This document shows, one piece after another, positions 13,811 through 22,598 of a DNA stretch of 64,000 nucleotides; within the stretch, counting starts at the first letter, position 1; each line of letters opens with the position of its first letter. Made by a program: the position numbers and the translations under genes. Under the pieces are notes generated by a model. That model saw only the letters and a program-made list of their open reading frames with translations, was not told the origin of the DNA and ran no database searches. The stretch lies in the NCBI RefSeq assembly GCF_000178995.1, contig NZ_ADVZ01000004.1, positions 62,001-126,000 of the forward strand. The letters run 5' to 3'. Source of the stretch: Afipia sp. 1NLS2. Lineage in GTDB: Bacteria > Pseudomonadota > Alphaproteobacteria > Rhizobiales > Xanthobacteraceae.

Positions 13811-15742
13811 ATGGATTTGTCTGAAAAAGTGTCCCGATACGGGATCGAAGCGAGCTTTATCGACGGCACCGGACAGACCCATACGATCGACGAACAGACT
13901 TTCCATCAGGTCGCGGAAGCGTTGGGACAGGCGCCGTCGTTGTCCGCGCCGATTGTCATCCGCTGCGTGGATGGTGTGGATATCGATCATCTCGTCACGC
14001 GGCTGTCGCATCTGCATAACTGGCAGATCTTCGATTCCGATGCTCACCTGATCTTATCATCCGGCGCGGCGTCAGAGGCGCGGCTTCCTTTCGGGGTCTA
14101 TCGTCTGCGCGGGCGGCACAGCGAGGCGGTGGAAACATCTCTCATCGTCGCACCGGAGCGAGCCTATGAAGGTGAGTTCGATCGTCGATGGCTTCTGGCG
14201 ATGCAACTCTATGGCATCCGCTCGCACCGGAATTGGGGAATCGGTGATTTCTCCGACCTGCAGACCTTGATGCGATGGGCGGCAAGCCTGGGCGCGGCAG
14301 GCGTCGGCCTCAATCCGTTGCACGCGTTGTTCGATGACGAGGCGGAGGATTGCAGCCCGTATTCGCCGAACAGCCGCCTGTTTCTGAATTCCATCTACAT
14401 CGATGTCGCGGCGCTGCCGGAATTACCGGAATATTTCACGGCAGAGAACCGAGCGGAGATCGAGCGGCTGCAAAATTCCGAACTGGTGGATTATGCGGGT
14501 GTCGCCGCCTTGAAGCAGCGCGCATTGAGACGAGCCTTCGCGCAATTCAAGGCGCGCACCACGCTCAAGCGCACATCATCTTTTGATGCATTTCGCAAAC
14601 AGCGCGGACAGACGTTGTCACGCTTCGCCTGTTTCGAGGCGCTGCGCCGGAAATACCGGGCCGCGTGGTGGGAGTGGCCGGAGCCATGGCGGGAGCCGGA
14701 TGACAATACGCTCGCGGAATTTCGCCGGGGCGATGATGCGGACGACATCGTCTTTACAGAATTCGTGCAGTGGTGCGCGCACGAGCAGTTACAGGCCTGC
14801 ACCGCGCTGGGCGAAGAGCTTGGTCTCCCGGTCGGGCTTTATCTCGACATTGCCGTCGGCGTGAAGTCCGGCGGGTTCGATGCGTGGAATGAGCAGGCCG
14901 CGATTTCACGACGGCTGTCGGTCGGCGCGCCGCCGGACCAGCTCAACACCGCCGGGCAGGATTGGGGCCTCGCAGGCTTCAATACTTCCGGGTTGGAGGC
15001 GCGCAGCTTCGCGCCGTTTCGCGACATGCTGGCGGCTTCCATGCGCTATGCCGGCGCGGTGCGGCTGGATCATGTGTTGGGGCTCAACCGCATCTACGTG
15101 GTGCCGTCAGGCTTTCCGCCCAATCGCGGCGTCTACATCCGCATGCCGTTCGAGGCCATGCTGGCGAGCGTGGCGATCGAGAGCGTCGCGCATCGCTGCA
15201 TCATGATCGGGGAAGATCTCGGCACGGTGCCGGATGGCTTTCGCGAAAGGCTGGCCGATTGGGCGGTCTGGTCCTACCGGGTGTTGGTTTTCGAGCGTGG
15301 CGAAGGCGGCGCGTTCAACGGGCCTGACAGCTACCCCGCACGCGCGCTGGTCACGTTCGGCACGCATGATCTTGCGACATTCGCGGGCTGGCGGAGTGGG
15401 CACGACATCGCGCTCAAGCAATCGCTGCACATCGATCCGGGCGAAAGCCTTGGCGACCGCGAGAATGCCGTCGGTCTGCTTGAGCGTGCGCTGGATATAA
15501 AGAGTGGCGAGACGAGGGGATTTGAGTCGATATTGTCCTATCTCGCCCAAACCCCGTCGCGTCTCCTCGGCGTTGCGATCGAGGATCTGTTCGGCGTGGT
15601 GGATCAGCCGAATGTGCCGGGCACGACCAATGAGCACCCGAACTGGCGGCGCAAGCTGCCATGGCCGCTTGAGGCGTGGGACGCTCACATCGATGTTAAC
15701 GGACTCACGGAAGCGTTGCGGTCGCGGATTGTATCGCATTGA
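13811..15742 (+). CDS. malQ: 4-alpha-glucanotransferase (amylomaltase) MalQ
   Basis: GH77 enzyme that disproportionates maltodextrins and releases glucose, recycling short glucans made by GlgX and the trehalose enzymes. From the ATG at 13811 it is 643 aa and starts MDLSEKVSRYGIEASFID; an upstream in-frame ATG at 13775 would add 12 residues that look unlike the family. GH77 signatures are VRLDHVLGLNRIYVVP (nucleophile Asp near 420), MIGEDLGTVPDGF (acid Glu near 468) and TFGTHDLATFAGW near 519. An early RSHRNWGIGDF block is also typical. It diverges from the glgE operon, and no other plus-strand gene is attached to it. Confidence 0.96.
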   Translation: MDLSEKVSRYGIEASFIDGTGQTHTIDEQTFHQVAEALGQAPSLSAPIVIRCVDGVDIDHLVTRLSHLHNWQIFDSDAHLILSSGAASEARLPFGVYRLRGRHSEAVETSLIVAPERAYEGEFDRRWLLAMQLYGIRSHRNWGIGDFSDLQTLMRWAASLGAAGVGLNPLHALFDDEAEDCSPYSPNSRLFLNSIYIDVAALPELPEYFTAENRAEIERLQNSELVDYAGVAALKQRALRRAFAQFKARTTLKRTSSFDAFRKQRGQTLSRFACFEALRRKYRAAWWEWPEPWREPDDNTLAEFRRGDDADDIVFTEFVQWCAHEQLQACTALGEELGLPVGLYLDIAVGVKSGGFDAWNEQAAISRRLSVGAPPDQLNTAGQDWGLAGFNTSGLEARSFAPFRDMLAASMRYAGAVRLDHVLGLNRIYVVPSGFPPNRGVYIRMPFEAMLASVAIESVAHRCIMIGEDLGTVPDGFRERLADWAVWSYRVLVFERGEGGAFNGPDSYPARALVTFGTHDLATFAGWRSGHDIALKQSLHIDPGESLGDRENAVGLLERALDIKSGETRGFESILSYLAQTPSRLLGVAIEDLFGVVDQPNVPGTTNEHPNWRRKLPWPLEAWDAHIDVNGLTEALRSRIVSH

Positions 15743-15833
15743 TTGGACTGGAATACGTAACCGCGGTTGCGTTTTCGGGAACGAAATTTTTCGTGGCCTG
15801 TTGGAGTGACGTCACGGGATTGAGGAGATCCAT

Positions 15834-15998
15834 ATGTCACTCGGCACGATTATTCTGATTATTCTGATTATTGCTCTGCTTGGCGGTTTCAGCGGCGTTG
15901 GCGGCGGCCCGTTCTACGGCACCGGCTATTACGGCGGCGGCGGGCTTGGTCTCGTCATTATTATTCTTGTAATCCTGCTATTGATGGGGCGCATCTGA
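15834..15998 (+). CDS. DUF3309 family mini membrane protein
   Basis: A 54-residue protein with two hydrophobic stretches flanking a Gly/Tyr-rich turn: GTIILIILIIALLGG (about 4-18), then GVGGGPFYGTGYYGGGGLG, then LVIIILVILLLMG. This matches the DUF3309 layout found widely in Rhizobiales. A TGAGGAGA Shine-Dalgarno sits 6-7 nt before the ATG, and a strong terminator starts 15 nt after the stop, so it is a self-contained transcription unit. Function is unknown; a small inner-membrane protein is the only supportable statement. Confidence 0.85.
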   Translation: MSLGTIILIILIIALLGGFSGVGGGPFYGTGYYGGGGLGLVIIILVILLLMGRI

Positions 15999-16013
15999 CG
16001 TCCATCGGATTTG

Positions 16014-16042
16014 AAAAGCCCGCCTGAACAGGCGGGCTTTTT
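16014..16042 (+). terminator. rho-independent terminator after the DUF3309 gene
   Basis: Perfect stem AAAAGCCCGCCTG / CAGGCGGGCTTTT around a short loop, followed by a T run. It lies 15 nt past the stop at 15998. Confidence 0.9.
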
Positions 16043-16177
16043 GCTGGGCGCATAATGCCGCATCTTCCGCTGCTCTCCGGCAGTTGATTTGGCCGAGGCG
16101 ATTTCAGGTGGTTGATTTACCGCGCCGATGCAGGCGGCATAAGATCGGCTCGGCTATAGCCCCAGAGGGAGTACAAG

Positions 16178-17065
16178 ATGACATCGAATTCGGCATTGGC
16201 TTCGGATGAAATCGGCCTGACCAGGGTCGCGCCTTTGACGCGGCGGGGATTCATGACGGCCTCTGCCGCAGCGGCGGCAGGCTATACGCTGGCTGCAGGC
16301 CCAGTGCGGGCGGATGTCATCAAGACCGACACCACCGGGCTCGAAACCGGGCCTGCCGCCATCAAGGTTGCGGGCGGGGAGATGCCCGGCTATTTCGCGC
16401 GGCCTGCCGGTGTGAAAAACCCACCCGTCATTCTGGTGGCGATGGAGGTGTTCGGGCTGCACGAATACATCAAGGATGTGGTGCGCCGCCTCGCCAAGCT
16501 CGGCGCCTTCGCGGTGGCGCCGGATTATTACTATCGTGCGGGCGTCGATCTCACCAAGATCACGGAAATTCCGAAGCTGATGCCGATCGTCAACGCTAAG
16601 CCGGACAGCGAATTGCTCTCCGACCTCGACGCCACGGCGGCGTGGGCGAAATCGCAAGGTGGCGATACGGGCCGGCTCGGCATCGTCGGCTTCTGCCGGG
16701 GCGGGCGCAGCGTGTGGGAATACGCCGCCCACAGCAGCCAGCTCAAGGCCGGTGTCGCTTTCTACGGTTCGCTGATCGACCCGCCGAACCCGCTCTGGCC
16801 AAAAAGCCCGATGCAGTTGGCGGGCGACATGAAGGCCCCTGTGCTTGGCCTCTATGGCGCGGAGGATCAAGGCATTCCGCCCGCTCAGGTCGAGCAGATG
16901 AAGGCTGCGCTGGCGGCCGCTGGAAAGACTGCGGAATTCCACATCTTCCCCGGCGCGCCGCACGGCTTCCATGCCGATTACCGGCCGAGCTACCGCAAGG
17001 AGCAGGCCGAGCAGGCGTGGGGCGAGATGCAGGCCTGGTTCAGGAAATACAAGGTTCTGACCTGA
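16178..17065 (+). CDS. exported dienelactone hydrolase family protein
   Basis: A 295-residue alpha/beta-hydrolase of the dienelactone hydrolase type. It carries an N-terminal twin-arginine-like signal, LTRRGFMTASAAAAAGYTLA ending near VRA (about residue 46), so it is probably exported folded by Tat. The nucleophile elbow is GFCRGGR (Cys, as in dienelactone hydrolases). The catalytic Asp is probably in LYGAEDQGIP and the His in GAPHGFHADY. Substrate unknown; close family members are often annotated carboxymethylenebutenolidase. A GAGGGAG Shine-Dalgarno lies 7 nt before the ATG. It stands alone: the next gene starts about 80 bp later and is unrelated. Confidence 0.93.
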   Translation: MTSNSALASDEIGLTRVAPLTRRGFMTASAAAAAGYTLAAGPVRADVIKTDTTGLETGPAAIKVAGGEMPGYFARPAGVKNPPVILVAMEVFGLHEYIKDVVRRLAKLGAFAVAPDYYYRAGVDLTKITEIPKLMPIVNAKPDSELLSDLDATAAWAKSQGGDTGRLGIVGFCRGGRSVWEYAAHSSQLKAGVAFYGSLIDPPNPLWPKSPMQLAGDMKAPVLGLYGAEDQGIPPAQVEQMKAALAAAGKTAEFHIFPGAPHGFHADYRPSYRKEQAEQAWGEMQAWFRKYKVLT

Positions 17066-17144
17066 TCTCCGGCTTGCCGTGCCGCCCGGACATGGCCAAC
17101 AATGGTGAGTGCAAGCCGCAAACGGTTTGCTGTCGGGGGGCACA

Positions 17145-18716
17145 ATGGAAGAGGCTGCAAAGAGGGCGAAGTCCCGCGGCATTGTCGCGGGACTTGTCAT
17201 TGCGGGGTTGCTGGCGGCGCTGCCGCTCGCGGTCTGGATGGACCTCACCAATCTGACGGAAAGTTCGCTGCGGCGGCAGGCGAGCGATCTGAATTCCGTC
17301 ATCACCGGCGTGCGGGGATATTACGCTCGCAATATCGTTGCGCGGGTGCTCGCCTCACCCGGCACGACGCAGGTGGTGCACAATTACGAAGAGATCCCGG
17401 GCGCGATTCCGATTCCCGCGACCTTGTCGCTCGAACTCGGTGCGGTCATCAGCGACCAGCAGAAGAATATCCATTACCGCTTCGTGTCGGACTATCCCTT
17501 CACCAATCGGGCCCCGCACAAGCTCGATGAATTTGAGAAGGCGTCGCTCGCGAGCCTGCGAGAAAACCCCAAGCAGGCGCTGGTGCATTCGGAATGGAGT
17601 CCGTTTCATGATCGCGTCCGCTACATTGTTCCAGTGACGATGGGTCCGGCCTGTGTCAGTTGCCACAATACGCATCCGGAAAGCCCGAAGCGCGACTGGA
17701 AGGTGGGCGACGTGCGCGCGATTCAGGAGATCGATATTTCCCAGCCAATCGCGGCGAACATGTTTTCGTTCAAATGGCTGCTGGGCTACTTCGTGCTGGC
17801 GGCTGTCAGCGGCATTTCGTTCCTGACCCTGCAACTCAAGCAGAGCCGCACGATCCGCCACATGAACACGGAGCTTGAATCGGCGAACGATTTCCTCGCG
17901 ACGTTGTCGATGAAGATTTCACGCTATATCTCGCCGCAGATCTACACCAGCATTTTCAGTGGCCGGAAGGATGTCACCATTCATACCGAGCGCAAGAAGC
18001 TGACGATCTTCTTTTCCGATATCCAGAACTTCACGGCGACGACGGAGCGGCTGCAACCCGAACTGATTACGGAGCTGTTGAACGAATATTTCACCGAGAT
18101 GTCCACCATCGCGATGTCCTATGGCGGCACCATCGACAAGTTCATCGGCGATGCGATGCTGATCTTCTTCGGCGATCCCGAAACCAAAGGTGATGTGGCG
18201 GATGCGCAGGCCTGCCTGAAGATGGCGTGGGAAATGCAGCGCCGCCTCACGGAGCTGAACGCGAAATGGCGTCATGCCGGAATCGAGGAGCCGTTTCAGG
18301 TCCGCATGGGCATCAATTCGGGCTTCTGCAATGTCGGAAATTTCGGCAGCAACGACCGGATGGACTACACCATCATCGGGGCGGAGGCGAACCTTGCGGC
18401 GCGACTGCAGTCCATTGCAGCGCCCGGACAGATCGTCATCAGCTATGAAACCTATGCGCTGGTGCGGGGCGATGTCATCGCCCATGAGTTGACGCCGATC
18501 ACGATGAAGGGGATTTCGCGTCAGGTCGTGCCCTATGCGGTGGACCGTGTGCTGGACGAGGGCAGCGGCAAGCGCGACATCGTGGTGGAACGGATGGCCG
18601 GGCTCGATCTTTATTTCAATCCGGGCGCCGTGGCCCCGGCGGATGCCGAGCGGGTGAAGTCCATTCTGGCCGATGCAATGGCGTCGCTGGAGGCCGGGCA
18701 GGCGAAACCGGCGTAA
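17145..18716 (+). CDS. membrane class III adenylate cyclase with periplasmic heme-c-type DUF3365 domain
   Basis: 523 aa from the ATG at 17145, which follows a GGGGGG Shine-Dalgarno; an in-frame ATG at 17109 would add 12 residues. Order: TM1 about 12-32 (VAGLVIAGLLAALPLAVW); a periplasmic domain about 33-208 resembling DUF3365 (Tll0287-like), containing ACVSCHNTHP with Cys170 and Cys173-His174, a CxxCH c-heme attachment motif; TM2 about 210-231; then a class III cyclase domain about 284-500. The cyclase shows FFSDIQNF and KFIGDAML (both metal Asp), the adenine-type Lys in TIDKFIGD, DYTIIG, and the Asn/Arg of GAEANLAARLQS, so it should be active and make cAMP. The ligand or redox signal is inferred, not shown. 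It is monocistronic. Confidence 0.92.
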   Translation: MEEAAKRAKSRGIVAGLVIAGLLAALPLAVWMDLTNLTESSLRRQASDLNSVITGVRGYYARNIVARVLASPGTTQVVHNYEEIPGAIPIPATLSLELGAVISDQQKNIHYRFVSDYPFTNRAPHKLDEFEKASLASLRENPKQALVHSEWSPFHDRVRYIVPVTMGPACVSCHNTHPESPKRDWKVGDVRAIQEIDISQPIAANMFSFKWLLGYFVLAAVSGISFLTLQLKQSRTIRHMNTELESANDFLATLSMKISRYISPQIYTSIFSGRKDVTIHTERKKLTIFFSDIQNFTATTERLQPELITELLNEYFTEMSTIAMSYGGTIDKFIGDAMLIFFGDPETKGDVADAQACLKMAWEMQRRLTELNAKWRHAGIEEPFQVRMGINSGFCNVGNFGSNDRMDYTIIGAEANLAARLQSIAAPGQIVISYETYALVRGDVIAHELTPITMKGISRQVVPYAVDRVLDEGSGKRDIVVERMAGLDLYFNPGAVAPADAERVKSILADAMASLEAGQAKPA

Positions 18717-18722
18717 GCCGGT

Positions 18723-18965
18723 TTATTCGTCGGCAACTTCAGTCGAGGGACGGTCGCTGCCCCGGGCCGTTTCCTCGTGCCACTTGCCCTCGGAATCCTC
18801 GTATTGGATGACCTCGGTGCGTCCCGGCACCCGCTGTTCCGTGGCGGCAGCCTGGGCGGCATCGTAGGCCGCCTTGCGGCTCGGGAATGTTTCGGAAAAC
18901 ACGCCGTTGGATTTGTAGGCCCAGCCTCCGTCATGTTCGACGATCTGGTAGACGACCTTGGTCAT
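18723..18965 (-). CDS. DUF2188 domain small protein
   Basis: 80 aa from the ATG at 18965, preceded by a GAGGCGAA Shine-Dalgarno. It reads TKVVYQIVEHDGGWAYKSNG followed by FPSRKAAYDAAQAAA, the usual DUF2188 arrangement of a short beta-hairpin and helix. The C-terminus is acidic and hydrophilic. It ends 6 nt from the stop of the convergent cyclase gene. Function unknown; members are often linked to stress-inducible small protein sets, but nothing here proves it. Confidence 0.8.
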   Translation of the reverse strand: MTKVVYQIVEHDGGWAYKSNGVFSETFPSRKAAYDAAQAAATEQRVPGRTEVIQYEDSEGKWHEETARGSDRPSTEVADE

Positions 18966-19330
18966 GTTCGCCTCTTGTCTTGTCGTTGTGTCGTTTCTTG
19001 ATGCTTTCTTGGCACTCAACGCACAGCTCCGGTTCCCGGTTCGCGCCGGACCGGCCTGACAGAACACATGGGAGGCCGCCGGCGGTCCTCAATGGGTGTG
19101 GCGTTAAGACTTTCACGCCTTGCAGGTGGAAAAACAGCGTGATGCAGGGGCCGAAATAGACGAGCAGCGAGCGCGCGACACCACATCTTGTCGCGAACGA
19201 AACCGGTCATGCTATGAATCGCTGATTCGGGCGCGTTTCGTTCCGCGCGTGTTCCAAAGGTTAAGGCGCGTTGAGATGTCCGTCGCAAAATGGGGCATCG
19301 CGCGCCGGGAAATCGAGCCGGGAGAGTCGC
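18966..19330 (+). other. intergenic stretch without a recognised gene
   Basis: About 365 bp between the DUF2188 gene (minus) and the coiled-coil protein (plus). It must hold promoters for both divergent genes. Short frames cross it but none has a Shine-Dalgarno, sensible composition or a family resemblance. No hairpin terminator or repeat was noticed. Confidence 0.4.
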
Positions 19331-19663
19331 ATGTGGAAATGGGCCGCTGTGTTCGCGATGACGCTGACATTGATCGGGCAGGCCGTCGCGCAGGACGTGC
19401 CCGGCATCGAGATCTGCACCGCTGAGAAAACCATGGAGCGGCGGACGAGTTGCCTGCAGAGTAATGTCAATTTTCTGATGCGCAGCATCGCGAAGCTGAC
19501 GCAGGATCACCAGCAGAAGCTCGACGCCGCCAACCGTCAGATCGATGCGCTGAAGGCATCCGTCGTCAGCCTTCAGGCGAAGGTCGGCGAGTTGCAGGCC
19601 GCGAAGACGGCGCCGCATACGGCCAAACCGAATGATAAGCCGAAAGAACCGGCCGCGAAATAA
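19331..19663 (+). CDS. exported coiled-coil protein, unknown function
   Basis: 110 aa from the ATG at 19331 (GGGAGAG upstream). A signal peptide MWKWAAVFAMTLTLIGQAVAQ precedes a mature part with two Cys (EICTAEKTMERRTSCLQ). A heptad-like helix follows (LTQDHQQKLDAANRQIDALK and on to VGELQAA), then a Lys/Pro tail. It is likely periplasmic; function unknown. Its TAA overlaps the next ATG (TAATG), so the two genes are coupled although one product is exported and the other is not. Confidence 0.75.
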   Translation: MWKWAAVFAMTLTLIGQAVAQDVPGIEICTAEKTMERRTSCLQSNVNFLMRSIAKLTQDHQQKLDAANRQIDALKASVVSLQAKVGELQAAKTAPHTAKPNDKPKEPAAK

Positions 19664-19938
19664 TGAGCGACGCGCAGCGCGATCCCTGTTTCGTCTATGT
19701 GCTCGGCTGCGTGCACAAGGGCCGCACCACGACCTATGTCGGCTGGACCAACGATGTCGAGCGGCGGCTGGCGCAGCATAATTCCGGCACCGGCGCGCGC
19801 TCGACGCGCGGGCGCACATGGGCGCTTCTGCATGTGGAGACGTTCGCGACCCGCAACGAGGCGATGAGCCGCGAATGGCATCTCAAGCGCGACCGCGCGT
19901 TCCGCAAGCGGCTGACGCAAAAGATAGCGTCCGGGTGA
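19663..19938 (+). CDS. GIY-YIG nuclease superfamily protein (UPF0213-like)
   Basis: A 91-residue stand-alone GIY-YIG domain. The diverged signature is YVLGCVHKGRTTTYVGWTND, followed by VERRLAQHNSGTGARSTRGR, and the catalytic-type Glu is in NEAMSREWHLKR. This size and order match the YhbQ/UPF0213 family, whose role (DNA repair or structure-specific nicking) is poorly defined. It starts in the TAATG overlap with the coiled-coil gene. Confidence 0.9.
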   Translation: MSDAQRDPCFVYVLGCVHKGRTTTYVGWTNDVERRLAQHNSGTGARSTRGRTWALLHVETFATRNEAMSREWHLKRDRAFRKRLTQKIASG

Positions 19939-19944
19939 GGCGGG

Positions 19945-20787
19945 CTACTTCTCCCGCCGATTCAGGAAGGCGACGCGCTCGAACAGGTGCACGTCCTGCT
20001 CGTTCTTCAACAGCGCGCCGTGCAGGGGCGGGATCATCTTGCGCGGATCGCTCTCGCGCAGCACGTCTGGCGTGACGTCCTCGTTGAGCAAGAGCTTCAG
20101 CCAGTCCAGCAGTTCGGAGGTCGAGGGCTTCTTCTTCAGGCCGGGCATGTCGCGCAGGTCGAAGAACAGCCGCAGCGCCTCGTCCACCAGCCGCTGCTTG
20201 ATGCCGGGGAAATGCACCTCGACGATCGCCTTCATCGTCTCGACATCCGGAAACTTGATGTAGTGGAAGAAGCAGCGGCGCAGGAACGCGTCGGGCAATT
20301 CCTTCTCGTTGTTGGAGGTGATGACGATGATCGGCCGTTGCGCGGCCTTGATGGTCTCGCCCGTCTCGTAGACGTGGAATTCCATGCGGTCGAGTTCGAG
20401 CAGCAAATCGTTCGGGAATTCGATGTCAGCCTTGTCGATTTCGTCGATCAGAAGCACCGGGCGCGTGTCATGGGTGAACGCCTCCCACAATTTGCCGCGC
20501 TTGATGTAATTGGCGATGTCCGACACGCGCGGGTCGCCAAGCTGGCTGTCGCGCAGGCGCGACACCGCATCGTATTCATAAAGACCCTGTTGCGCCTTGG
20601 TGGTGGACTTGACGTGCCATGTCAGCAGCGGGGCCTTGAGCCCTTGCGCGATTTCCTCCGCGAGCACGGTCTTGCCGGTGCCGGGCTCGCCTTTCACCAG
20701 CAGCGGACGTTGCAGGTAGATCGCCGCGTTGACCGCGATCTTGAGGTCGTCGGTTGCGACGTAATTCTCGGTGCCGGTGAATTTCAT
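19945..20787 (-). CDS. MoxR-family AAA+ ATPase
   Basis: 280 aa from the ATG at 20787. The longer frame to 20952 adds an Arg/His-rich stretch unlike the family. Walker A is VKGEPGTGKTVLAEE near residue 33, Walker B is RPVLLIDEIDKAD near 100, sensor 1 is IVITSNNEKELPDAFLRRC, and the arginine-finger region follows. MoxR proteins act as chaperones that remodel partners or help insert metals, normally together with a von Willebrand factor A protein; such a gene starts 186 bp away in the opposite direction. It resembles the CoxD side of CoxD/CoxE pairs, but I do not assign it to carbon monoxide metabolism because no cox structural genes are present. Confidence 0.93.
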   Translation of the reverse strand: MKFTGTENYVATDDLKIAVNAAIYLQRPLLVKGEPGTGKTVLAEEIAQGLKAPLLTWHVKSTTKAQQGLYEYDAVSRLRDSQLGDPRVSDIANYIKRGKLWEAFTHDTRPVLLIDEIDKADIEFPNDLLLELDRMEFHVYETGETIKAAQRPIIVITSNNEKELPDAFLRRCFFHYIKFPDVETMKAIVEVHFPGIKQRLVDEALRLFFDLRDMPGLKKKPSTSELLDWLKLLLNEDVTPDVLRESDPRKMIPPLHGALLKNEQDVHLFERVAFLNRREK

Positions 20788-20972
20788 GAAACCATACTTG
20801 GATCGAGGATCTTGGATCGAGAGGAGGCGGGCATTCACGGATGCATATGAAGATGTCTTCCGGAAAAGCCTCGCGAGGCGCTCCCAATGTAGGCAAAAAG
20901 CCGCCCCGGTAAAGCGCAAACCTGCATGGTGGTGTGCTTGACGGGCAGCCACCCGTGCGCGAACGTCACACG

Positions 20973-22148
20973 ATGTTTCTGCAATTCTTCACATCGCTGC
21001 GGCAGGCCAATGTGCCGGTCACGTTACGCGAGTACCTCACCTTGATGGAGGCGCTCGACGCGGGCCTGCCCGAGCATAATGTGGAGAATTTCTACTATCT
21101 GGCACGCGCGGCGCTGGTGAAGGACGAGCGCAATCTCGACAAGTTCGATCGCGTGTTCGGCGAGACTTTCAAGGGGCTGGAGTCCCTGTCGGAGGCGGTC
21201 GAGGGAGCCGCGATCCCGGCGGAATGGCTGAAGAAGCTCACCAAAAAATATCTGACCGAGGAGGAGAAAGCCAAGCTCGAGGCGCTCGACTGGAACAAGC
21301 TGATGGACACGCTGCGCAAGCGGATGGAGGAGCAGAAGAAGCGCCATCAGGGCGGCACCAAATGGATCGGCACGGGCGGCACCTCGCCGTTCGGCGCTTA
21401 TGGCTACAACCCCGCGGGCATCCGCATCGGGCAGGACGGAAACCGGAATTTTCGTGCCGTGAAGGTCTGGGACCGCCGCGAGTTCAAGGATCTCGACGGC
21501 AATGTCGACCTCGGCGTGCGCAACATCAAGATCGCGTTGCGCCGCTTGCGGAAATTCGCCCGCACCGGGGCTGCCGACGAACTCGATCTCGACACCACCA
21601 TCAAGCAATCGGCCAATCGTGGTTATCTCGACGTGCATCTGCGGCCCGAACGGCACAACGCGGTCAAGGTGCTGATCTTTTTCGACATCGGCGGATCGAT
21701 GGATATGCACGTCGCGCAGGTCGAGGAGTTGTTCTCGGCGGCGCGCACCGAATTCAAGCACATGGAATATTTCTACTTCCACAACTGCCTCTATGAGAGC
21801 GTGTGGAAGAACAATCACCGCCGGTTCAACGAACGAATTCCGACATGGGACGTTCTGCATAAATATCCGTCCGACTATAAAGTGATCTTTGTCGGCGATG
21901 CGGCGATGAGCCCCTACGAGATCGCGGTGCCGGGCGGCTCTGTCGAGCACGTCAATGCCGAGCCGGGCGCGGTGTGGCTGCAACGGGTGATCCAGACCTA
22001 TCCGAATGTCGTCTGGCTCAATCCCGAGCAGCGGCGCTATTGGGATTATTCGGAATCCACGGCGATGATCCGCAAGCTGTTCGAAAACCGGATGTATGCG
22101 CTGACGCTCGAAGGCCTTGAGCAGGCCATTCGCGAGCTGGTGCGATAA
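20973..22148 (+). CDS. VWA domain protein, CoxE-like
   Basis: 391 aa from the ATG at 20973 (FLQFFTSLRQANVPVTLREY). The N-terminal half is helical and charged. The C-terminal half is a von Willebrand A fold with a metal-site motif IFFDIGGSMDMHV near residue 235, so the canonical DxSxS reads DxGxS here, and a later IFVGDAAMSPYEI. It is the likely partner of the divergent MoxR ATPase. The rhodanese gene begins 25 nt after its stop and the 3-mercaptopyruvate sulfurtransferase gene directly after that, suggesting one operon. Role inferred: substrate adaptor for the AAA+ protein, possibly in cofactor maturation. Confidence 0.9.
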   Translation: MFLQFFTSLRQANVPVTLREYLTLMEALDAGLPEHNVENFYYLARAALVKDERNLDKFDRVFGETFKGLESLSEAVEGAAIPAEWLKKLTKKYLTEEEKAKLEALDWNKLMDTLRKRMEEQKKRHQGGTKWIGTGGTSPFGAYGYNPAGIRIGQDGNRNFRAVKVWDRREFKDLDGNVDLGVRNIKIALRRLRKFARTGAADELDLDTTIKQSANRGYLDVHLRPERHNAVKVLIFFDIGGSMDMHVAQVEELFSAARTEFKHMEYFYFHNCLYESVWKNNHRRFNERIPTWDVLHKYPSDYKVIFVGDAAMSPYEIAVPGGSVEHVNAEPGAVWLQRVIQTYPNVVWLNPEQRRYWDYSESTAMIRKLFENRMYALTLEGLEQAIRELVR

Positions 22149-22172
22149 TTATGGAATGATCAGGGAGGTCTT

Positions 22173-22589
22173 ATGGCTCAGACAATTCACCGCGGCATCA
22201 AGGCGCTGCTCGATGAAGCCAACCGCGAGGTCGAGGCGATCAAGGCGCCCGACCTGATTGGGTCGGCGAAGGATGAGAGCATTCTCATTGTCGACCTGCG
22301 CGATCCGCGTGAGATCGAGCGCGAGGGCCGTATCCCCGGCGCGTTTCATTGTCCGCGCGGCATGCTTGAATTCTGGCTCGATCCGGCGAGTCCCTATGCG
22401 AAGCCTGCCTTTCAGCAGGACAGGAAGTTCGTCTTCCACTGTGCGTCGGGCTGGCGCTCGGCGCTGGCAGCCAAGACCGCGCAGGACATGGGATTGAAAC
22501 CCGTCGCGCATCTCGACGGCGGCTTCACGGCCTGGCGCGAGGCGGGCGGGCCGATCGAGCGCGTCGAGCCGCACAAGCCCAAAGCATGA
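22173..22589 (+). CDS. single-domain rhodanese (sulfurtransferase)
   Basis: 138 aa, one rhodanese domain: ILIVDLRDPREIEREGRIPG, then FHCASGWRSALAAKTAQDMG with the active-site Cys near residue 91, then AHLDGGFTAWREAGGP. Rhodanese-fold enzymes carry a persulfide on this Cys and pass sulfur to acceptors. A GGGAGG Shine-Dalgarno precedes the ATG. It sits 25 nt after the VWA gene and 9 nt before sseA, so it is probably co-transcribed with both. Cytoplasmic; no signal peptide. Confidence 0.9.
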   Translation: MAQTIHRGIKALLDEANREVEAIKAPDLIGSAKDESILIVDLRDPREIEREGRIPGAFHCPRGMLEFWLDPASPYAKPAFQQDRKFVFHCASGWRSALAAKTAQDMGLKPVAHLDGGFTAWREAGGPIERVEPHKPKA

Positions 22590-22598
22590 GGATTGATC

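Noticed and set aside
19945-22148. Carbon monoxide dehydrogenase (cox) locus
   Set aside because: Only MoxR- and CoxE-like genes are present; no coxM, coxS or coxL sequences are in the window.
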